A DNA stretch of 64,000 nucleotides. Origin: Pseudomonas putida (GTDB lineage: Bacteria; Pseudomonadota; Gammaproteobacteria; Pseudomonadales; Pseudomonadaceae). Shown here one piece after another: positions 28,560 through 37,563 of this stretch (positions are counted from its first letter, which is position 1; each line of letters opens with the position of its first letter). Both the position numbers and the translations under genes were made by a program. Below the pieces are notes generated by a model. It worked only from the letters and a program-made list of their open reading frames with translations, had not been told where the DNA came from and did no database searches. The stretch is taken from positions 1,975,501-2,039,500 of the forward strand of contig NZ_CP018846.1 of NCBI RefSeq assembly GCF_002025705.1. Reading direction: 5' to 3'.

Positions 28560-29789
28560 ATGGATTTCGCCTATTCGCCCAAGGTCCAGGCACTGCGAGA
28601 GCGCGTCAGCGCCTTCATGGATGCTTACGTCTACCCCGCCGAACCGGTGTTCGAGCGCCAGGTTGCCGAGGGCGACCGCTGGCAGCCCACTGCGATCATG
28701 GAAGAGCTCAAGGCCAAGGCCCGCGCCGAGGGTTTGTGGAACCTGTTCCTGCCGGAATCGGAATACGGCGCCGGCCTGAGCAACCTTGAGTACGCCCCGC
28801 TGGCCGAGATCATGGGCCGCTCGTTGCTGGGCCCGGAGCCGTTCAACTGCTCGGCGCCGGACACCGGCAACATGGAGGTGCTGGTGCGCTACGGCAGCGA
28901 GGCGCAGAAGCGTCAGTGGCTGGAGCCTCTGCTGCGCGGCGAAATCCGCTCGGCATTCGCCATGACCGAACCGGACGTGGCCTCTTCGGACGCGACCAAC
29001 ATGGCCGCCACCGCCGTGCGTGACGGTGACGAGTGGGTGATCAATGGGCGCAAATGGTGGACCTCCGGCGCCTGCGACCCGCGTTGCAAGGTGATGATCT
29101 TCATGGGGCTGTCGAACCCTGACGGTCCACGCCATCAGCAGCACTCGATGGTGCTGGTGCCCACCGATGCGCCGGGCGTCAAGATTGTCCGCCCATTGCC
29201 GGTGTTCGGTTATGACGATGCACCGCACGGCCATGCCGAAGTGCTGTTCGAGAACGTGCGGGTACCGTATGAAAACGTACTCCTCGGGGAGGGGCGTGGC
29301 TTCGAGATCGCCCAGGGCCGCCTGGGCCCAGGCCGCATTCACCATTGCATGCGCTCGATCGGCATGGCCGAGCGGGCGCTGGAGCTGATGTGCAAGCGCT
29401 CGGTCGAGCGCACGGCCTTTGGCCGGCCATTGGCGCGCCTGGGCGGCAACGTCGACAAGATCGCCGACTCGCGCATGGAGATCGACATGGCGCGCCTGCT
29501 GACGCTGAAGGCGGCGTACATGATGGACACCGTTGGCAACAAGGTCGCACGCAGCGAGATCGCCCAGATCAAGGTCGTGGCGCCGAACGTGGCGTTGAAG
29601 GTGATCGACCGGGCGATCCAGATGCACGGCGGAGCAGGGGTGAGCGGCGATTTCCCGCTGGCCTACATGTATGCCATGCAACGCACCCTGCGCCTGGCGG
29701 ATGGGCCGGATGAGGTGCACCGGGCGGCGATCGGCAAGTACGAGATTGGCAAGTATGTGCCGTCGCACCTGCTGAGCGGCGGAAGGTGA
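28560..29789 (+). CDS. Acyl-CoA dehydrogenase (ACAD10/11-like)
   Basis: This 409-residue FAD enzyme has the N-terminal helical domain, the substrate/FAD loop '[20 protein letters not shown]', and C-terminal motifs [20 protein letters not shown] and [19 protein letters not shown]. The subgroup is that of the ACAD10/11-like dehydrogenases, often acting on branched or hydroxylated acyl-CoA. The ATG at 28560 has AAGGT about 8 bases upstream; longer in-frame starts run into the LysR promoter. It is followed by a REP palindrome, and no other beta-oxidation gene is next to it. Confidence 0.92.
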   Translation: MDFAYSPKVQALRERVSAFMDAYVYPAEPVFERQVAEGDRWQPTAIMEELKAKARAEGLWNLFLPESEYGAGLSNLEYAPLAEIMGRSLLGPEPFNCSAPDTGNMEVLVRYGSEAQKRQWLEPLLRGEIRSAFAMTEPDVASSDATNMAATAVRDGDEWVINGRKWWTSGACDPRCKVMIFMGLSNPDGPRHQQHSMVLVPTDAPGVKIVRPLPVFGYDDAPHGHAEVLFENVRVPYENVLLGEGRGFEIAQGRLGPGRIHHCMRSIGMAERALELMCKRSVERTAFGRPLARLGGNVDKIADSRMEIDMARLLTLKAAYMMDTVGNKVARSEIAQIKVVAPNVALKVIDRAIQMHGGAGVSGDFPLAYMYAMQRTLRLADGPDEVHRAAIGKYEIGKYVPSHLLSGGR

Positions 29790-29795
29790 TGCAAG

Positions 29796-29843
29796 CCTGT
29801 ACCGGCCTTTTCGCGGGCAAGCCCGCGAAAAGGCCGGTACAGG
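29796..29843. repeat. REP palindrome between convergent genes
   Basis: A perfect inverted repeat (cctgtaccggccttttcgcg and onward) lies between the acyl-CoA dehydrogenase and the converging TerC gene. It probably also ends transcription from both. Confidence 0.85.
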
Positions 29844-29849
29844 TAAACC

Positions 29850-30893
29850 TTACATTTTCAGTTGTGGGTCCTTTTCCTTTTTGCGGGTGGCTACAGGTTC
29901 GCTGACGCTCGGTACCTGCTTCTCCCCCCGCGTCTTGATCAACGAAACTACCACCCCACCCAGTAACAACCCGAACGTCACCCCCAACGACAGCAACGCC
30001 GGCACCTTGCCCACCATCCCGTGATAGAAAATCTTGCAGCCAATGAAAATCAGCACCAGCGCCAGCGCGTACTTGAGGTAGACGAACCGGTGCATCAGCG
30101 CCGACAACGCAAAGTACAGCGAGCGCAAGCCGAGGATGGCGAAGATGTTCGAGGTGTAGACGATGAACGGGTCCTGGGTGATGGCAAAGATCGCCGGTAC
30201 GCTGTCGACGGCAAACACCAGGTCGGCCAGCTCGATCAGTACCAGGGCCAGGAACAGCGGTGTGGCGTAGCGCAGGGCCTTGCTTTCGCCGGGCGGCGTC
30301 AGGCGCACGAAGAAGTGCGAGCCATGGATCTGGTCGGTCACACGCATGTGCCGGCGCACGAACTTCAAGATCGGGTTGTTGGCCAGGTCGGGGTGGCTGT
30401 CTTCCTTCGACAGGGCCATTTTCACCCCGGTGAACAGCAGGAAGGCGCCGAAGATATAGAGCACCCAGGCAAAGTTCTGCACCAGCGCCGCACCCACGCC
30501 AATCATGATCGCACGCAGGAACACCACCCCGAGAATGCCCCAGAACAGTACGCGGTGCTGATAGCGACGGGGGATGGCGAAGAAGCCGAAGATCATCGCC
30601 ATGACGAACACGTTGTCCATCGATAGCGACTGTTCGACCAGGAAACCGGTGTAGAACTCCAGCGCCGATTGCGCACCCAGCTCGTGCCAGACCCACAGGC
30701 CAAACAGTACGCCGACACTGAAATAGCCCGAATACAGCAACAGGCTCTCGCGCATTTCGATCTCGCGGTCCTGGCGGTGCAGCACCCCCAGGTCAAGTAC
30801 CAGCAAACCGATGACGATGGCCATGAACACCAGCCACAACCAGGTGCTGGTGCCAAGAAACGGAGTGGTGAGGAATGTCTGCAGAGCTGTCAT
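29850..30893 (-). CDS. TerC/Alx-family integral membrane protein (likely Mn2+ exporter)
   Basis: This 347-residue membrane protein of the TerC family has seven to nine hydrophobic helices and the family's conserved acidic motifs inside membrane: LLVLDLGVLH, QSLSMDNVFVMAMIF and ELADLVFAVDSVPAIFAI. Alx/TerC proteins export manganese or help metalate secreted proteins; tellurite resistance is a historical name. The cytoplasmic tail is long and basic. ATG at 30893 follows AGGAGG by about six bases. No tellurite-resistance genes are adjacent. Confidence 0.9.
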   Translation of the reverse strand: MTALQTFLTTPFLGTSTWLWLVFMAIVIGLLVLDLGVLHRQDREIEMRESLLLYSGYFSVGVLFGLWVWHELGAQSALEFYTGFLVEQSLSMDNVFVMAMIFGFFAIPRRYQHRVLFWGILGVVFLRAIMIGVGAALVQNFAWVLYIFGAFLLFTGVKMALSKEDSHPDLANNPILKFVRRHMRVTDQIHGSHFFVRLTPPGESKALRYATPLFLALVLIELADLVFAVDSVPAIFAITQDPFIVYTSNIFAILGLRSLYFALSALMHRFVYLKYALALVLIFIGCKIFYHGMVGKVPALLSLGVTFGLLLGGVVVSLIKTRGEKQVPSVSEPVATRKKEKDPQLKM

Positions 30894-31052
30894 GAGCCCC
30901 TCCTTGATAGTCGACGTTGCCATCTGAAGATCGCAACAGTGATCCGACATCACGGCTTGACAGCCGTCAGAGGGGCCCGGTATCACATGAGCTTGAGCCT
31001 AGACCCGTTTGCCAGTGATGCCGAATGGTGAGCTGTTACAATTCTTTGCCTG

Positions 31053-32360
31053 TCAGTAGACCCAGACTTCCACCCGCCGGTTACGCAAGCGGCCTTGCTC
31101 CATGTCGTTGCCGGCGATTGGCAGTTCATCGCCCATGCCAGTCACCTCCAGCACCTCGACGCCACCCCGTGCCAGTTCGCGGCGTACGGCCTGGGCGCGC
31201 AGGCGCGACAGCAGGGCTGCACGGCCAGGTGTTTCCTTGGGGTCGCCAAAGCCAACCAGCACCGCCTTGCTTTGCAGCTTGCCGGCCTGGCGCAGGTATT
31301 CGGTGACCCGCTGCACATCGCGCAGGGCCTTGTTGTCGAGGCTGGCGCTGCCTTCCTGGAAACGGAAGTTGACGCTCAAGCGTTGCGCTTGCTGGGCCAG
31401 GCTGCGGTAGCGCGGTGGCATGTCGGCCTGCGCCGGTACCGGTTGCGCGTTGACCTGCTGTGAGACGAAGCCCTGTGCAGCGACGATGGCCTGGCCGGCC
31501 GGGCTCTGGGCGAAGTCCGCCAGCGCTCGGGCCTGGGGTTTGGCATTGGCCGGCAGGTAGAAGTACAAGCGCCGTGACAGTGGGTAGTCTTCACTGGCCA
31601 CCAGCTGACGGTCCGGCAACATGGCCGGTGCATCGCCCTCGGCCACCGCCAGCACCTTGGCCCCGTGCACGGCTGCCAGGCTGCTGAAACCGATAGCCTG
31701 GCGGTCAGCGCCGACCCGCTCGGCCAGCTCTTCGCTGGACTCGAAACGCTGCGCCTGGCTGGCCAGTTCGCCATGCTGCGGTTCCAGCACCAGTGCCTTG
31801 AAGGTCTCATAGGTCCCGGACCGATCATCACGTGCGTACAGGTGAATGGCACCGCCAGTCACGCCCAGTTGCTCCCAGCGCCGGATCTGCCCGGAGAAGA
31901 TCTGGGCCAGTTGCTGGGTGGTCAACTGTGGCAGGGGGTTGTCGGGGTGGACGATCACCGCCACGCCGTCCAGGCCGATGACCTGCTCGGCGTTGGCCGA
32001 GCGCAGGTCACCCAGAGCCTTGAGCTGGTGCACCTCGGCGTCACTGATGGGGCGTGAGGCCGCAGCCAGGTCGGCATTGCCCTGGCCCAGCGCGGCAAAG
32101 CCGGTGCTGGAACCATGCGCCGCGACGTCGATGCGCAGCGCCTGCCCGTGGGCATCGCGTGCGGTGATCACGGTCTCGTTCGGCACTGCCCCCAGTGACT
32201 GCTGGATGTCCGTCGCCTGTTGCGCCCACAGTTGCCCCTGCACCAGGGCGGGCAACAGCGCCGCGCCAATGGTGTTGGAGCCTTGCACGCGCAGGTGGCC
32301 AGCTTCGGCCATGGCCGTCAGCGGGAGCAGGGGAAGCAGCAGGAGCAGCAGGCGGAGCAT
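31053..32360 (-). CDS. Phosphate-binding-protein-like / OmpA fusion, periplasmic
   Basis: This 435-residue secreted protein starts with a signal peptide (MLRLLLLLLPLLPLTAMA). Residues ~22-275 form a PstS-type solute-binding domain (RVQGSNTIGAALLPALVQG, GSSTGFAALGQGNADLAAASR, YARDDRSGTYETFKALVL). Residues ~320-435 form an OmpA-like peptidoglycan-binding domain (NFRFQEGSASLDNKALRDV, VLVGFGDPKE, RLRNRRVEVWVY). The combination would tether a phosphate-type ligand-binding domain to the cell wall, so it is unlikely to feed a classical Pst transporter directly. No transporter genes are adjacent. The ligand is unknown. Confidence 0.87.
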   Translation of the reverse strand: MLRLLLLLLPLLPLTAMAEAGHLRVQGSNTIGAALLPALVQGQLWAQQATDIQQSLGAVPNETVITARDAHGQALRIDVAAHGSSTGFAALGQGNADLAAASRPISDAEVHQLKALGDLRSANAEQVIGLDGVAVIVHPDNPLPQLTTQQLAQIFSGQIRRWEQLGVTGGAIHLYARDDRSGTYETFKALVLEPQHGELASQAQRFESSEELAERVGADRQAIGFSSLAAVHGAKVLAVAEGDAPAMLPDRQLVASEDYPLSRRLYFYLPANAKPQARALADFAQSPAGQAIVAAQGFVSQQVNAQPVPAQADMPPRYRSLAQQAQRLSVNFRFQEGSASLDNKALRDVQRVTEYLRQAGKLQSKAVLVGFGDPKETPGRAALLSRLRAQAVRRELARGGVEVLEVTGMGDELPIAGNDMEQGRLRNRRVEVWVY

Positions 32361-32427
32361 GCCGGGCGACCTTGTGGCATAGAGTTGCCCGGCAGATTAC
32401 GACGGAGGGGTGACCGAAATGTGACAG

Positions 32428-33528
32428 TCAAGCGGCGTTCAACGCCTCGACGATGGCTTGGCCGACTGCCTGGGTCGAGCGGCTGCCGCCCATGTCAGGC
32501 GTGGTCGCACCGCTGGCGATGACCGCCTCGATGGCCTGCAGGATGTCATCGTGTGCCGCCTGGTAACGGCTGTCAGCCGTTTCCTTGCCGAGGAACTCGA
32601 GCATCAGCGCGCCCGACCAGATCATGCCGATCGGGTTGGCGATGTTCTTGCCGAAGATGTCCGGTGCCGAGCCATGCACCGGTTCGAACAACGACGGGAA
32701 CTTGCGCTCGGGGTTGAGGTTGGCCGACGGCGCGATGCCGATGGTGCCGGTGCAGGCTGGCCCGAGGTCGGAGAGGATGTCGCCGAACAGGTTGGAGGCC
32801 ACCACCACGTCGAAGCGCTCCGGCTGCAGCACGAAGCGTGCGCAAAGGATGTCGATGTGCTGCTTGTCCCAGCTGATCTCCGGGTAGTGTGCGGCCACGG
32901 CGGCGGTGCGTTCGTCCCAGTAGGGCATGCTCACGGCCATGCCGTTGGACTTGGTGGCCGAGGTCACATGCTGACGCGGGCGATTGTGCGCGAGTTCGAA
33001 GGCGTATTCGAGGATCCGGTCGACACCACGGCGGGTGAACACCGACTCCTGCAGGACGAATTCGTTGGCAGTACCTTCGAACATGCGCCCACCCAGCGAC
33101 GAGTACTCGCCTTCGGTGTTCTCCCGTACCACCACGAAGTCGATATCGCCAGGCTGCTTGCCGGCCAGCGGGCAGGGCACGCCGGGGAACAGGCGTACTG
33201 GGCGGATGTTCACGTACTGGTCGAAGTCGCGGCGGAACTTGAGCAGCGAACCCCACAGGGAAATATGGTCAGGCACCTTGTCGGGCCAGCCGACGGCACC
33301 GAAGTACAAGGCGTCGAAGCCCTTGAGCTGGTCGAACCAGTCGTCCGGCATCATCTTGCCGTGGGCCAGGTAGTAGTCGCAGCTGGCCCACTCGAAGAAC
33401 TCGAACTGCAGGTCCAGGCCGTGCTTGCGGGCGGTGGCTTCGAGCACGCGAATGCCTTCGGGCAGCACTTCATTGCCGATGCCGTCACCGGGGATGGCGG
33501 CGATCTTGAAAGTCTTGGTCTTGGTCAT
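32428..33528 (-). CDS. dmlA: D-malate / tartrate dehydrogenase (decarboxylating)
   Basis: This 366-residue enzyme of the isopropylmalate/isocitrate dehydrogenase family matches TtuC/DmlA: IAAIPGDGIGNEVLPEG at the N-terminus, RPVRLFPGVPCPL substrate loop, and the divalent-metal aspartates in 'VVASNLFGDILSDLGPA'. It oxidises D-malate or tartrate with NAD+. ATG at 33528 follows AAGGTG by about 5 bases; an in-frame upstream start at 33585 overlaps the promoter region. It is divergent from a dmlR-like LysR gene, the same pairing as E. coli dmlA/dmlR, which favours D-malate as the physiological substrate. Confidence 0.9.
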   Translation of the reverse strand: MTKTKTFKIAAIPGDGIGNEVLPEGIRVLEATARKHGLDLQFEFFEWASCDYYLAHGKMMPDDWFDQLKGFDALYFGAVGWPDKVPDHISLWGSLLKFRRDFDQYVNIRPVRLFPGVPCPLAGKQPGDIDFVVVRENTEGEYSSLGGRMFEGTANEFVLQESVFTRRGVDRILEYAFELAHNRPRQHVTSATKSNGMAVSMPYWDERTAAVAAHYPEISWDKQHIDILCARFVLQPERFDVVVASNLFGDILSDLGPACTGTIGIAPSANLNPERKFPSLFEPVHGSAPDIFGKNIANPIGMIWSGALMLEFLGKETADSRYQAAHDDILQAIEAVIASGATTPDMGGSRSTQAVGQAIVEALNAA

Positions 33529-33624
33529 GGCCACACCTTGTGTCTGGGGATCTGATGTGGGCCATGCTATAAGGGTTTGCTTCATGGATAATCAGCCAGT
33601 TCATGCATTCTTGGTGTACGTATC

Positions 33625-34536
33625 GTGAATAATCTGCCAAGCCTCGACGACCTCGATATCTTCCTTCAGGTGGCCCGCCGCGCGAGTTTTGCGGCGGTGG
33701 CCGAAGCCCGCGGCATGTCGGCGGCGTTCGTCAGCAAGCGCATCCGCCTGCTCGAGGCGGACCTGGGCGTGCGCCTGCTGCACCGCACCACCCGGCGGGT
33801 GACGGTGAGCGAGGAGGGCGAGCGGGTCTACCAGTGGGCGCAGCAGATTTTCGAGGCCCTGCAGCGCATGGGCGATGACCTGGACGCCGGCCAGCGCGAG
33901 CCGGCCGGGCAGTTGCGCATCGCCAGCAGCCTGGGCCTGGGCCGGCGGATGGTGGCGCCGGCGTTGTCGGAGCTGGCGGCGCGCTACCCACGGCTGGACA
34001 TTCGCCTGGACGTGCATGACCGCCTGGTGGACCTGGCGGCCGAGGGCGTCGACCTGGATATCCGCGTGGGCGACCAGATTGCCCCGAACCTGATCGCCAA
34101 GCGCCTGGCGCGCAACTGGCGGGTGCTGTGTGCGGCGCCAGACTACCTGGCCCGGCGCGGCACGCCGAAGACCCTGGCCGACCTGGCCAGCCATGACTGC
34201 CTGGTGATCAAGGAGCGCGACCATCCGTTCGGTCTCTGGCACCTTGAAGGGCCTGCTGGCGAGGAAAGTGTGCGGGTTACCGGCGCGCTGTCGAGCAACC
34301 ACGGCGAAGTGGTGCACCAGTGGTGCCTGGACGGGCGCGGGATCGTGCTGCGTTCATGGTGGGATGTGCACGACAGCCTGGCAGATGGCCGGCTGGTACA
34401 GGTGCTGGAAGGGTATCGGCAGAGTGCCGATATCTGGGCGGTGTATACCGCGCCGCTGGCCGGGTCGGCCAAGGTGCGGGTGGCGGTGGAGTTCTTCCGC
34501 CAGTATTTCACCGAGAGGTTTCAGATCCCGGGCTGA
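33625..34536 (+). CDS. dmlR: DmlR-like LysR regulator
   Basis: This 303-residue LysR regulator has its helix-turn-helix at residues ~20-45 (ASFAAVAEARGMSAAFVSKRIRLLEADLG) and an effector domain. It starts with GTG at 33625. It is divergent from the D-malate dehydrogenase, 96 bases apart, and by analogy with E. coli would activate dmlA on D-malate. The identification rests on family and synteny. Confidence 0.85.
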   Translation: MNNLPSLDDLDIFLQVARRASFAAVAEARGMSAAFVSKRIRLLEADLGVRLLHRTTRRVTVSEEGERVYQWAQQIFEALQRMGDDLDAGQREPAGQLRIASSLGLGRRMVAPALSELAARYPRLDIRLDVHDRLVDLAAEGVDLDIRVGDQIAPNLIAKRLARNWRVLCAAPDYLARRGTPKTLADLASHDCLVIKERDHPFGLWHLEGPAGEESVRVTGALSSNHGEVVHQWCLDGRGIVLRSWWDVHDSLADGRLVQVLEGYRQSADIWAVYTAPLAGSAKVRVAVEFFRQYFTERFQIPG

Positions 34537-34539
34537 CAG

Positions 34540-34641
34540 TGCCGGCCTCTTCGCGGGCAAGCCTGCTCCCACAGTGAGCGCACCCTACTCAAGGTTGGTG
34601 CGATCCCTGTGGGAGCGGGCTTGCCCGCGAAGAGGCCGGCA
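34540..34641. repeat. Paired inverted REP elements
   Basis: Two opposed REP cores (gccggcctcttcgcgggcaa and complement) flank about 35 bases of unique sequence between the converging dmlR and ABC-transporter ATPase genes. Confidence 0.9.
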
Positions 34642-34661
34642 CAGCCACTAATCCTGTGGGA

Positions 34662-35810
34662 TCAATGCGCCCCAGCCGACTTGCTCAGGTCACTCTCCGC
34701 CCACTCGGTGTAGATGCAGGCATCCGCCACCGCCCAGCGCACTTTCACGCTATCGCCCGGTTGCATCGGCATCCCGGCGGCCGACAACGCCTTCACCGTC
34801 AGTTCGGTACCGCCGGCGGTCACCACGTGGCAGGTCTGGCTCTCGCCCAGGAACAGCACTTCTCCCACCTTCGCACTTACCTCATTCCAGCCCGCAGGCA
34901 ATGGCTCGCGCGCGGCCTGCTCGGCAGTCAGCGCCAGTGCCTTCTCCGGCCGCACCATGATCAGTGCGTCCTGTTGCGCGGTGAGGCCTGGGGTCAGACG
35001 AATCGCCACCGGCTGGCCTTCGAAGCTGCCTGCACCATTGCTGTTGGCCTTGATCCGCAGGAAGTTCGAGTTGCCCAGGAACGACGCAACAAAGGCATTC
35101 GGCGGGTTCTGGTAAAGGTCGTAGCCGGTACCCAGGCCAACGATCTTGCCATGGCTGAAGATGGCGATGCGCTGGGACAGGCGCATGGCTTCTTCCTGGT
35201 CATGGGTCACGTAGACGATGGTGATGCCCAGCCGGCGGTGCAGCTGGCGCAGTTCGTCCTGCAGGTCTTCACGCAGCTTCTTGTCCAGGGCACCGAGCGG
35301 TTCGTCCATCAGCAGGATGCGTGGCTCGTACACCAGCGCCCGGGCAATCGCCACACGCTGCTGCTGGCCACCGGACATCTGCGACGGCTTGCGGTGGGCG
35401 AATTGCTCCAGCTGCACCAGCTTGAGCATGGCGTCGACGCGCTTGGTGGTTTCGGTGGCGCTGAGCTTGCGAATGGCCAGCGGGAAGCCGATGTTGTCGC
35501 GCACGTTCAGGTGCGGGAACAGCGAGTAACGCTGGAACACCATGCCGATGTCGCGCTTGTGCGGCGGCACGTTCACCAGCGACTGGCCTTCGACCAGGAT
35601 CTCGCCGCTGCTTGGCGTTTCGAAGCCGGCCAGCATCGACAGCGTGGTGGACTTGCCCGAGCCACTGGAGCCGAGGAAAGTCAGGAACTCGCCGTCCTGG
35701 ATCTCCAGGTCGAGGTTGTCCACGGCGGTGAAGTCGCCGTAGTGCTTGTTCAGGCCACGCAGGCTGACCAGGGTCTTGCCGTGCGCGTTGTCTTTGATGA
35801 CTGCACTCAT
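34662..35810 (-). CDS. PotA-like ABC transporter ATPase
   Basis: This 382-residue ATPase of the spermidine/putrescine-type importers has Walker A GSSGSGKST, signature MSGGQQQRV, Walker B ILLMDEP and a C-terminal TOBE regulatory domain (residues ~290-375). It is the last gene of a four-gene operon transcribed leftwards: binding protein (38585), permease (37563), permease (36639), ATPase. ATG at 35810 has GGAG about 9 bases upstream. The substrate is a polyamine or similar organic cation, opine or amino acid derivative; the class does not predict it. Confidence 0.9.
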   Translation of the reverse strand: MSAVIKDNAHGKTLVSLRGLNKHYGDFTAVDNLDLEIQDGEFLTFLGSSGSGKSTTLSMLAGFETPSSGEILVEGQSLVNVPPHKRDIGMVFQRYSLFPHLNVRDNIGFPLAIRKLSATETTKRVDAMLKLVQLEQFAHRKPSQMSGGQQQRVAIARALVYEPRILLMDEPLGALDKKLREDLQDELRQLHRRLGITIVYVTHDQEEAMRLSQRIAIFSHGKIVGLGTGYDLYQNPPNAFVASFLGNSNFLRIKANSNGAGSFEGQPVAIRLTPGLTAQQDALIMVRPEKALALTAEQAAREPLPAGWNEVSAKVGEVLFLGESQTCHVVTAGGTELTVKALSAAGMPMQPGDSVKVRWAVADACIYTEWAESDLSKSAGAH

Positions 35811-35829
35811 TGTTGTTTTCTCCGCACGC

Positions 35830-36639
35830 TCAGGCGTTGACTTCGGTGCGCCGGCGCAAGGCGGCGGCAATGAACATGACAAGCAGCGACAGGCCGATCA
35901 GCAGGGTCGAGGCCACGGCGATCACCGGGCTCAGGTCCTGGCGCAGGGTGGTCCACATCTTCACCGGCAAGGTCTGCAGGTCGGGGCTGGCCATCATCAC
36001 GCTCAGCACCACTTCATCCCACGACACCAGGAAGGCGAACAGGCCACCGGCGATCATGCCCGGGCGAATCGCCGGGAAGGTCACCTTGAAGATCGCCTGC
36101 AGGCGCGAGGCACCACAGATCACCGCAGCATCCTCGATCGACTGGTCGAACAGCTTCAGCGAGTTGATGATCGAGATGATGGTGAAGGGCAGGGCGACGA
36201 TCACATGGCTGACCACGAAGGCGAACAGCGTGCCGGTGTAGCCAAGTTTGAGGAACAGCGCGTACACCGCCACGGCGATGATCACCAGCGGCACGATCAT
36301 CGGCATGGTGAACAGCCCATAGAGCATTTCGCGGCCAGGGAAGCGGCCACGCACCAGGGCGAAGGCGGTGGGCAGGCCGAGCAGCACGGCAGCGATGGTG
36401 GTCAGCACGGCGACCTTGAGGCTGGCCAGGGCGGCGTCCATCCACTCCGGGTTGGAGAAGAACTGGCCGTACCACTTGAAGGTCCAGCCCGGCGGCGGGA
36501 ACACCAGCCACTGGGACGAGCCGAATGACAGCAACACGATGAACACCACCGGCAGCAGCAGGAAGGCCGCGATGACCCCGGTGGTCAGGTACAGGCCCGT
36601 ACGCAGCGGGCGGCCCATGGCATTGGGAGACAGGAGCAT
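35830..36639 (-). CDS. PotC-like ABC transporter permease
   Basis: This 269-residue inner-membrane permease has about six helices and the EAA cytoplasmic loop (EDAAVICGASRLQAIFKVTFPAIRPG) characteristic of the PotC side of PotBC. It lies 19 bases upstream of the ATPase gene and 6 bases downstream of the other permease, whose end supplies its GAGG ribosome-binding site. Confidence 0.9.
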   Translation of the reverse strand: MLLSPNAMGRPLRTGLYLTTGVIAAFLLLPVVFIVLLSFGSSQWLVFPPPGWTFKWYGQFFSNPEWMDAALASLKVAVLTTIAAVLLGLPTAFALVRGRFPGREMLYGLFTMPMIVPLVIIAVAVYALFLKLGYTGTLFAFVVSHVIVALPFTIISIINSLKLFDQSIEDAAVICGASRLQAIFKVTFPAIRPGMIAGGLFAFLVSWDEVVLSVMMASPDLQTLPVKMWTTLRQDLSPVIAVASTLLIGLSLLVMFIAAALRRRTEVNA

Positions 36640-36645
36640 GGCGGT

Positions 36646-37563
36646 TTACCTCGCGTTGCCAACCGGCGATTCCGGCTGCAGCTTCAGGTACAGGTAGAAG
36701 AGCATCAGGGTGATTACCACCAGCAGTGCGGCGGCGGCGCTGGCCAGGCCCCAGTTGAGGAACGACTGCACCTGCTGGATGATGAATTCAGGCAGCATCA
36801 TGTTCTGCGCACCCCCGAGCAGGGCCGGGGTGACGTAGTAGCCGAGCGACATCACAAACACCATCAGCGCCCCGGAGAACAGCCCCGAGCGGCACAGCGG
36901 CAGGAACACTTTCCAGAAGTTGGTCCACGGGCTGGCGCCGCAGATCGAGCCGGCCTGCAGTACCATCGGGTCGATGGCGTGCATGGTCGCCTGCAGCGGC
37001 AGCACGATGAACGGGATCATGATGTAGCTCATGCCGATCACCACGCCGGTGAGGTTGTGCACCATCTCCAGCGGGGTATCGATGATACCCATGGCCATCA
37101 ACGCCTTGTTGATCACCCCCGAGCTTTGCAGCAGCACCAGCCACGAGTAGGTGCGCGCCAGCAGGCTGGTCCACATCGACAGCAGCACGATGTTCAGCAG
37201 CCAGCGGCCCCAGCCATTGGGCACCAGGGTGATCGCCCAGGCCAGCGGGAAGCCCAGCAGCACGCTGATCAGGGTGACCACGCCGGCCACCGAGAAGGTG
37301 TTGAACAGCACCCGTGCATAGGCCGAGTTGGCGAACAGCTGCTCGTAGTTGCCCAGCCCTGGCGTTGGCTCCAGCACCCCGCGCAGCAACAGGCCGACCA
37401 GCGGGGCGAAGAAGAACAGGCCGAGGAACAGCAGGGCCGGCAGCAGGTTGCGGCTGCCTTTCCAGCGTTGGCTCAAGCTGACGCGGCGCGTGGCCGTTCC
37501 CGGGGCGCCGGTGCCCGTGGGGGCACCTTGCGCGTTGTGCAGGGCGTTGATGGCGACTTTCAT
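36646..37563 (-). CDS. PotB-like ABC transporter permease
   Basis: This 305-residue permease has an extended cytoplasmic N-terminus, about six helices and an EAA loop 'LQAGSICGASPWTNFWKVFLPLCRSG'. The ATG at 37563 overlaps the binding-protein stop (ATGA), so the two are translationally coupled. An upstream in-frame start at 37575 would lie inside the binding-protein gene. Confidence 0.9.
   Translation of the reverse strand: MKVAINALHNAQGAPTGTGAPGTATRRVSLSQRWKGSRNLLPALLFLGLFFFAPLVGLLLRGVLEPTPGLGNYEQLFANSAYARVLFNTFSVAGVVTLISVLLGFPLAWAITLVPNGWGRWLLNIVLLSMWTSLLARTYSWLVLLQSSGVINKALMAMGIIDTPLEMVHNLTGVVIGMSYIMIPFIVLPLQATMHAIDPMVLQAGSICGASPWTNFWKVFLPLCRSGLFSGALMVFVMSLGYYVTPALLGGAQNMMLPEFIIQQVQSFLNWGLASAAAALLVVITLMLFYLYLKLQPESPVGNAR

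Noticed and set aside
30894..31020. A yybP-ykoY manganese riboswitch ahead of the TerC gene
   Set aside because: The family association is suggestive, but I could not match the conserved blocks in order, so it is not called.
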